In this document: piece after piece, positions 49,648-54,355 of the stretch
Layout of the letters: every line of letters starts with the position of its first letter
How positions within the stretch are numbered: the first letter of the stretch is position 1
Assembly: GCA_944380355.1 (NCBI GenBank)
Contig: CALWHJ010000012.1
Location: 1 to 54,355, forward strand
Length of the DNA: 54,355 bases
Direction: 5' to 3'
DNA from: an uncultured Christensenellaceae bacterium
GTDB taxonomy: Bacteria > Bacillota > Clostridia > Christensenellales > UBA3700
Position numbers and translations under genes: made by a program
The notes under the pieces: model-generated
Told to the model about the DNA's origin: nothing
What the model saw: only the letters and a program-made list of their open reading frames with translations
Databases searched by the model: none

Positions 49648-50572
49648 CGTACTTCCCCTCCGATATCGCAAGCAGTTTGTTGAGTGCGCGCGATAAACTC
49701 GTCTTGCTCATCTTGAGCCTGTCGGCAAGCTCCTGCATAGTTTCGTCTTCTCTTTCGCTTCTCGCACGGGCTACGGTTTGCAACTTCTTGTCAAGCACGT
49801 CCAAAGTACCGTTGTCCTGCAATACCTTTATTGCGTCGATATATTTTCTCGCGCCCGCCACACTCTTGTTGTAATTAGCCATATAAAAGTTGCTCATACG
49901 GTTAAACTCGTTGGACTCCTCGCGTTTCAACAGTACGTCGTTGAGAGCAAACAAACAATTTACTGCCTTGCACATAGCAAGTATGTCTTCGATATCGCTG
50001 CTGTTGCGCGTCAAAAGCGTATAGCCCGTCTTACTCTCGCTGAGTTTGAGATCGATATTCAGCGCAAGCATTTTGTCTTTGAATGCCTCGGCGTATTCCT
50101 TATCGGCAAAGGTAAACTGCATCGAATAGTTGGTATACTCTTCGTCGGCAAATCTCAGCCTTGCCGCTACAAGCGCGACGCCGCGCAGGTAATTGAAAAA
50201 GCTGTCTCTGTCTAGCGAATTGAGATATTCGACACCGTTGTCAAGCACAAAACTTTCACCGTAACGCGACAAGTGCAATTTCTCTAAAAGGCTGTCTGCC
50301 GCCCCGTCCTTGAGCTGAATTTTGTAAGCCTTTTCCCCTTGTGCTCCCTTTTGCACGAAAAAGACTTCGCCGCCGCTTATATCCCTTATCACGGGCAATA
50401 GCGCAACCGCCTCTTCTTTTGAGGTCAGCTCGTAAGTGAGCGTAGCGGATTTTTTATACAACTCCACGTAGGCGCAATTTTTTGTTACGCCCGCGAGAAA
50501 AGGCAACCTGCAAGAATTTTCCTGAGGTATGCCGCTTAATATTTCGCTTTTGAGTTGATCGGTAAAATCCAT
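49634..50572 (-). CDS. whiA: DNA-binding protein WhiA
   Basis: A 312-residue protein, the normal length. The N-terminal half has the LAGLIDADG-like fold, and the C-terminal helix-turn-helix is in ETMQELADRLKMSKTSLSRAL (split as ETMQELADRL and KMSKTSLSRAL). WhiA influences cell division and chromosome segregation in Gram-positive bacteria. GGAG sits four bases before the ATG at 50572; an upstream in-frame Met is rejected. Ends 14 bases inside dnaE. Confidence 0.92.
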   Translation of the reverse strand: MDFTDQLKSEILSGIPQENSCRLPFLAGVTKNCAYVELYKKSATLTYELTSKEEAVALLPVIRDISGGEVFFVQKGAQGEKAYKIQLKDGAADSLLEKLHLSRYGESFVLDNGVEYLNSLDRDSFFNYLRGVALVAARLRFADEEYTNYSMQFTFADKEYAEAFKDKMLALNIDLKLSESKTGYTLLTRNSSDIEDILAMCKAVNCLFALNDVLLKREESNEFNRMSNFYMANYNKSVAGARKYIDAIKVLQDNGTLDVLDKKLQTVARARSEREDETMQELADRLKMSKTSLSRALNKLLAISEGKYDGRE

Positions 50573-50670
50573 AAATCTCCGTATGTCCTGTGTCAATATG
50601 GCTTGTCCGTACGGATAACAAAACGGCAATCGCTTGCCGTCAGTATGCGTAGGATAATATAAAATCAAAT

Positions 50671-51435
50671 CTATCTTTTGCTTCTTAAGTCGAGTTTCTT
50701 GCCCAGAATATTGGCAATCCTCGTGTCGGGTATACCGTATTTTTTAGCAAGCGCGATTGCAAAATCGCAACTCGCGATATTCTCGGGTTTGTGCGCGTCG
50801 GAATTGATTACAAAAACACAGTCCGTAGATAAAAGCTGCTCTATACTCTTCTCGTCTGGCGTCTTGTGCCTAGATGATAACTCCACGTACGTACCGTAAT
50901 CGGCGCATACCTTGCCCACTTCCTTATAGTCTATATCCAGTCTGAAACCGGGATGCGTGAGAATATCTATCGGGTGTTTTTTGACGGCGTTGACAAACAT
51001 AGTCGTATTGCGCGCTATCTGTGCCTTGGTAGACTTCATAGTATACTTGGTGAGTGCATTCCACGTAATCTTGAAATAATCGCTGAACTTGTAAGGAAAT
51101 GACGTAAGATGATAGCCCGCAAGCACTATATCGAGCTTGGACATATCCTTTTCTTTGACGTCTATATCGCCTGCCATACCTAGTACGTTTGCCTCTATGC
51201 CCAGCATAAGAGTGAGATTGTCAAAACCCTTTTGCACCTCTTCGAGGTCGGCGCGCATCTTGTCATACTTTTTGGGACTGACGCCTACGATAGGATGCCT
51301 TACTGCGTGGTCGGTGATAGCGAGTATCTCAAGCCCTTTTTGGCTTGCAGACTTGGCATTGTCGAGTATAGTACCGCTGCCGTGCGAATAACGGGTATGC
51401 GAATGATAATCGGCAGTGAGTTTTATCTCGTCCAC
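50671..51435 (-). CDS. PHP-domain phosphoesterase
   Basis: A 254-residue protein made of one PHP domain. Metal ligands are in DYHSHTRYSHGSG (about 9-21), ITDHAVRHP, the Glu of GIEANVLG, HPGF and NSDAHKPENI. Likely hydrolyses a phosphoester; the substrate is unknown. It starts with GTG, preceded by GAGGAGG. Between murB and whiA, where Clostridia often have a PHP gene. Confidence 0.88.
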   Translation of the reverse strand: MDEIKLTADYHSHTRYSHGSGTILDNAKSASQKGLEILAITDHAVRHPIVGVSPKKYDKMRADLEEVQKGFDNLTLMLGIEANVLGMAGDIDVKEKDMSKLDIVLAGYHLTSFPYKFSDYFKITWNALTKYTMKSTKAQIARNTTMFVNAVKKHPIDILTHPGFRLDIDYKEVGKVCADYGTYVELSSRHKTPDEKSIEQLLSTDCVFVINSDAHKPENIASCDFAIALAKKYGIPDTRIANILGKKLDLRSKR

Positions 51436-51479
51436 GCTCTTTCCTCCTCTTTTGCCGTGTGCCTTTTAAAGGCAATATC

Positions 51480-52352
51480 TCACAGCACGTCTATTTCATA
51501 TTGTAGCCTAACGCCGAAGAGTTTGTCAACCTCTTGCCTTGCATATTCAGCCACTTGCAAAAAGTCGTCTGCCTTTGCGCCGCCCGTGTTGATTATGAAA
51601 TTAGCGTGCTTGAAAGATATCTGCGCGCCGCCGATTTTGTAGCCTTTAAGTCCCGCCTTGTCTATATAATATCCCGCCGAAACGTAGTCCGCGCGCTTGA
51701 ACGTACTGCCTAAAGATATCCCGCTCGGCTGACTTTTTTGTCTTGCTATTCTGTATGCAAGCATATCCCTGGCAATTGCGTATTTGTCACCCTCGACAAG
51801 TCTTATGCCCGCGCCTACGGCTATGCCCTTATCCTTTACGAGCGAAGTGCGGTAAGAAAAATCAAGCTCGCTTGCCTTTAATCTTTCTATTCTGTCATCG
51901 GCGAGAATATCCACGTATTCGACAAGGTCGGCTATTTGCCTGCCGAATGCCGAGCAATTCATAGCGACGCCCCCGCCGACAGTACCGGGGATTGAGCAAA
52001 GCCCCTCCAGTCCGCTAAAGCCCGAATTTGCCGCAAGCCGAGCGAGTTTGACAATACCTTCGCCTGCGCCGACGTGCCACATATCGTCCTTTACGTCTAT
52101 GCCGCAGAGATATTTGGTGCATATCACCGCGCCGTCTATGCCCTTGTCTCGTATAAGCACGTTTGTACCGTTGGCGATAACCTTGTAATCCTCGCCCGCA
52201 CGCTTTAACAAATCCACGGCTTGCAAAAGCTCCCACTTGTCCTCGGGAAAAATAACCGCGCCGATATTGCCGCCGCACTTAAATGCCGAGAGCGAGGGAT
52301 AATCGAAACACACTTTGGCGTCAAGCGCCGTCAAAAAAGAAAATCTGTCCAT
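51480..52352 (-). CDS. murB: UDP-N-acetylenolpyruvoylglucosamine reductase
   Basis: A 290-residue flavoenzyme of the type II MurB group. FAD-binding motifs ANGTNVLIRDKG (about 60-71) and CSIPGTVGGGVAMN (about 107-120) are clear, and the catalytic Ser is in SLGSTFKR. It reduces the enolpyruvyl group to make UDP-MurNAc for peptidoglycan. First gene of the murB-PHP-whiA-dnaE cluster. Confidence 0.94.
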   Translation of the reverse strand: MDRFSFLTALDAKVCFDYPSLSAFKCGGNIGAVIFPEDKWELLQAVDLLKRAGEDYKVIANGTNVLIRDKGIDGAVICTKYLCGIDVKDDMWHVGAGEGIVKLARLAANSGFSGLEGLCSIPGTVGGGVAMNCSAFGRQIADLVEYVDILADDRIERLKASELDFSYRTSLVKDKGIAVGAGIRLVEGDKYAIARDMLAYRIARQKSQPSGISLGSTFKRADYVSAGYYIDKAGLKGYKIGGAQISFKHANFIINTGGAKADDFLQVAEYARQEVDKLFGVRLQYEIDVL

Positions 52353-52428
52353 ACTAAAGCATATTCACGATATATGCCTTTTTTGCGAACAGACTGCCAT
52401 AAACTTTATATAAATATATTATATTAAA

Positions 52429-52495
52429 TAATTTATACAATTTACCCAAGACTTAAATTGTATAAATTAAAGGCTTTGCCGCGTGCGTGCGCAAG
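52429..52495 (-). repeat. Family A dispersed element, copy A5
   Basis: Perfect 16-bp arms (52429-52444 and 52454-52469) enclose CCCAAGACT, identical over arms and core to A4. The GC-rich flank on the right is short. It lies between murB and the leucine-rich-repeat remnant. Confidence 0.85.
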
Positions 52496-52501
52496 AGGAC
52501 A

Positions 52502-52532
52502 TAAAAAATACGGCGGAAAACCGCCGTATTTT
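52502..52532 (-). terminator. Intrinsic terminator behind the LRR remnant
   Basis: AATACGGCGG/CCGCCGTATT stem, TTTT loop and a T-run on the minus strand. Confidence 0.88.
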
Positions 52533-52556
52533 ATTTGTGTTTTATATGCTATTCGT

Positions 52557-52679
52557 TCAGCCCTTATAGCCCCACATCACGGGACAATTGCTGTAGTTCC
52601 AATTACTATCCCAACCGCTAGGCTTAGATTCCGCCTTGCAATATATTATCAAGTTTGTGCAACCATTGAATGCAGAAAT
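52557..52679 (-). pseudogene. C-terminal remnant of a BspA-like leucine-rich-repeat protein
   Basis: Forty codons that end in the standard C terminus of these surface proteins: ISAFNGCTNL, then CKAESKPSGWDSNW and PVMWGYKG, then TGA. Upstream the frame loses all LRR pattern near 52690 and no start exists. The terminator at 52502 was probably its own. Confidence 0.75.
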
Positions 52680-52771
52680 AAACAAGCGCAATGCGCATAT
52701 ATGCTCCCAATATAATGCGCAGCGAAAACCTCTCGGGGAAGATCAGCCCCGCAATGCCGATAACGGATACC

Positions 52772-54355
52772 TTATCTGTTTTTCCACTCTACCATTATCT
52801 CTGTACCCTGTCTGTAAGTATAAGACCAATCCGGATCCCAACCTTCGGGTCTTTCCGCTACTTCGCAAATGACCGTAAGATCGACCGTATTGTTGTTGAA
52901 AACCAGTTCGCCAACGGAAACCACGCTTTCGGGGATCGTTATTTCCGAGATCGCCGCCTCGGAAAACGCTTTTTCGCCTATGCTCTCCAACCCGGAACAA
53001 TCGCCGAGATTTACGGTATTCAATGCCGAGCAACTCGCAAATGCGCCGTTGCCCAACGTCTGCAGCTCCGACGGCAGTCTCAGTTCCGTGATCCTAAGAC
53101 GGGCAAAGCTCCGCGACCCGATATATCTTAACGACGAAGGCAACTCCAAAACGGTGATCTTCTGCGCTCTCGTCGGAAAAAGCGACGTATCTTTTCCGTC
53201 AGCCACGCCGACTGTCCCCTCCTGTACCGTGAACGAAGTCATGGCAACATTATTGACCGCCACCAGCCAATTTCCTATATACAATCCGCCGTTTATATAG
53301 TTCGTATCCGCGTCGTATCCCGTTCCGCTGAACGCTCCGTAACCGATGGAACGCACCGTATCGGGGATATTGATCTCGGTAAGCGAAAAGAGCTTTGAGA
53401 AAGCGTACTGCCCGATGCGATACAAGCCGGTCGGCAATGTCATCTTCTTCAGTTTCGACGAATAACCGACTCCGGAAAACGCATCGTCCGCGATCACTAT
53501 CGTGCCGTCTTTTACCGTATATTCGGTCAGCGGAGCAAAATCCTTGCTAACCGCTATGAGATAGCCGTCCACATAGAGCACTCCGTTTTCCCAATTGGAC
53601 GGTTCATTGTAATACGCCGTTCCGTTAAACACGGAAAACGATACGGCTATCGGATTGTCCGGCATATCGATATCCGCAAGCGACGAACATCCGTCGAATA
53701 TATGATCGGACAGCTCCGTCATTTTATCCGATAAACGGATCGATCGCAAAGCCGTGCAGTTCCCGAAAGCGCCGTCTCCTACGCTGCGCACATTTTTCAG
53801 TTCGACCGCCGAGAGAGCGGCGCAATCCTTAAAAGCGTAGGACCACACGTTTGTGAGCGAATCCGGCGCGATAAACTCAGTCAGATCCGTGCCGCAGAAA
53901 GCGTCGGAACGGATCTCCTTCAAAGTATCGGGGAAGTTAACCGTTCGCAGCGACGAGCATCCGTCGAAAGCCTCGTCGGGTATCACCGTAAGTCCGGCAG
54001 GCAGGCGCACTTCGCTCAAAGCCGTACAGCCGGAGCACATCCGATAACCGAGTTTCGTCACGGAATCGGGAATGATAAGTCTGCCGACGTTCTTATTATC
54101 CTTGAAAACGTCCTTTCCTATCTCCGTGACCGTGATGCCGTTGACCTCGGACGGGATCTCTACCGTTATGTCGCTTCCCGACAGACCGCTCACTCCCGTC
54201 AGAACGCCGTTGGCGTCAACGGAGAAAACGATCTTTTCCGATCCGCTCTGCGTCCATTTCGCATAAAGCGTCAAGTCTTCCGTCACCTCGTACGGGAAAG
54301 AGATTTTGTTCGAGAAAGTTTTATCCGTATACCAGCCTTCGAACTCATATCCGTC
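52772..54355 (-). CDS. BspA-type leucine-rich-repeat surface protein, 5' end outside the window
   Basis: At least 527 residues, open to the window edge. The first visible part, DGYEFEGWYTDKTFSNKI to LTLYAKW, is a Listeria-Bacteroides (InlB B-type) repeat. After a linker come many LRR_5 units of the form FDGCSSLRTVNFPDTLKEIR-like pattern, ending in CEVAERPEGWDPDWSYTYR. Such proteins are secreted or cell-wall-bound and mediate adhesion. Base composition is GC-richer than neighbouring genes. The signal peptide and any anchor lie outside the window. Confidence 0.88.
   Translation of the reverse strand, partial: DGYEFEGWYTDKTFSNKISFPYEVTEDLTLYAKWTQSGSEKIVFSVDANGVLTGVSGLSGSDITVEIPSEVNGITVTEIGKDVFKDNKNVGRLIIPDSVTKLGYRMCSGCTALSEVRLPAGLTVIPDEAFDGCSSLRTVNFPDTLKEIRSDAFCGTDLTEFIAPDSLTNVWSYAFKDCAALSAVELKNVRSVGDGAFGNCTALRSIRLSDKMTELSDHIFDGCSSLADIDMPDNPIAVSFSVFNGTAYYNEPSNWENGVLYVDGYLIAVSKDFAPLTEYTVKDGTIVIADDAFSGVGYSSKLKKMTLPTGLYRIGQYAFSKLFSLTEINIPDTVRSIGYGAFSGTGYDADTNYINGGLYIGNWLVAVNNVAMTSFTVQEGTVGVADGKDTSLFPTRAQKITVLELPSSLRYIGSRSFARLRITELRLPSELQTLGNGAFASCSALNTVNLGDCSGLESIGEKAFSEAAISEITIPESVVSVGELVFNNNTVDLTVICEVAERPEGWDPDWSYTYRQGTEIMVEWKNR

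Noticed and set aside
1..54355. CRISPR array
   Set aside because: The repeats present are dispersed and non-periodic; no regular repeat-spacer structure or cas gene was seen.
1..54355. Prophage or integrative element covering a large part of the window
   Set aside because: No integrase, capsid, terminase or relaxase genes; only a transposase tail at 38246.

Overview
The window looks like chromosome of a Gram-positive, anaerobic, probably spore-forming member of the Clostridia (Bacillota). The signs are Bacillota-type gene neighbourhoods (Orn/Lys/Arg decarboxylase-tmk-holB-ricT; rpsT next to the spore protease gene gpr; murB-PHP-whiA-dnaE-pfkA), a DnaD/DnaI helicase-loader pair, Rex, a three-gene bifurcating-type [FeFe] hydrogenase, and strong AGGAGG-like ribosome binding sites. 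I cannot name a genus; an uncultured gut lineage is plausible but inferred.

Layout. 1-4650: DUF1858 protein, a zinc-ribbon membrane protein paired with an SPFH/zinc-ribbon protein, a lipoprotein M1 peptidase and a Gln/Asn-rich micro-protein. 4740-5970: small HTH regulator and a long repeat-filled intergenic region. 6134-10014 (-): PLP aminotransferase, Lrp/AsnC regulator, ABC-F ATPase, DUF4352-like membrane protein. 10016-17770 (-): SAH/MTA-type deaminase, purine nucleoside phosphorylase, then pyrE, pyrDKFCB. 18104-24214 (-): short 2[4Fe-4S] ferredoxin, ybaK, ricT-holB-tmk-decarboxylase, greA, rex. 24524-29606: unknown protein with a consensus promoter and no leader, an ABC-2 exporter (-), dnaD-dnaI (+). 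29701-30197: strong promoter, truncated tRNA-Thr copy, hairpins and an intact tRNA-Thr(GGU). 31073-36172 (+): membrane protein, then hydrogenase HydC-HydB-HydA behind a candidate Rex site. 36173-36980: two convergent repeat-rich 3' regions. 36981-41533: alkaline phosphatase (-), a GC-rich islet with a transposase remnant bounded by 27-bp direct repeats, and a GPH-type transporter (+). 41765-45610: rpsT, gpr, a PPi-type and an ATP-type phosphofructokinase. 45775-52352 (-): dnaE, whiA, PHP phosphoesterase, murB. 52557-54355 (-): remnant of one BspA-like leucine-rich-repeat protein and the 3' part of another that runs off the window.

How it fits together: most of the sequence is housekeeping (pyrimidine synthesis, purine salvage, DNA replication, glycolysis, cell wall) plus NADH/ferredoxin-linked hydrogen metabolism with its likely redox regulator Rex.

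The least conventional content is non-coding. Family A is a dispersed element of about 100 bp (five copies) made of 14-16 bp perfect inverted arms around a 9-bp asymmetric core, with a GC-rich flank. Family B is a modular element (four copies) that sits directly behind genes or a terminator, supplies or abuts the stop codon TAG, and in two copies ends in the same kind of intrinsic terminator. Together with the truncated tRNA-Thr copy and the direct-repeat islet, these are the best candidates for something undescribed. No CRISPR array, rRNA, prophage or recombinase gene is visible.
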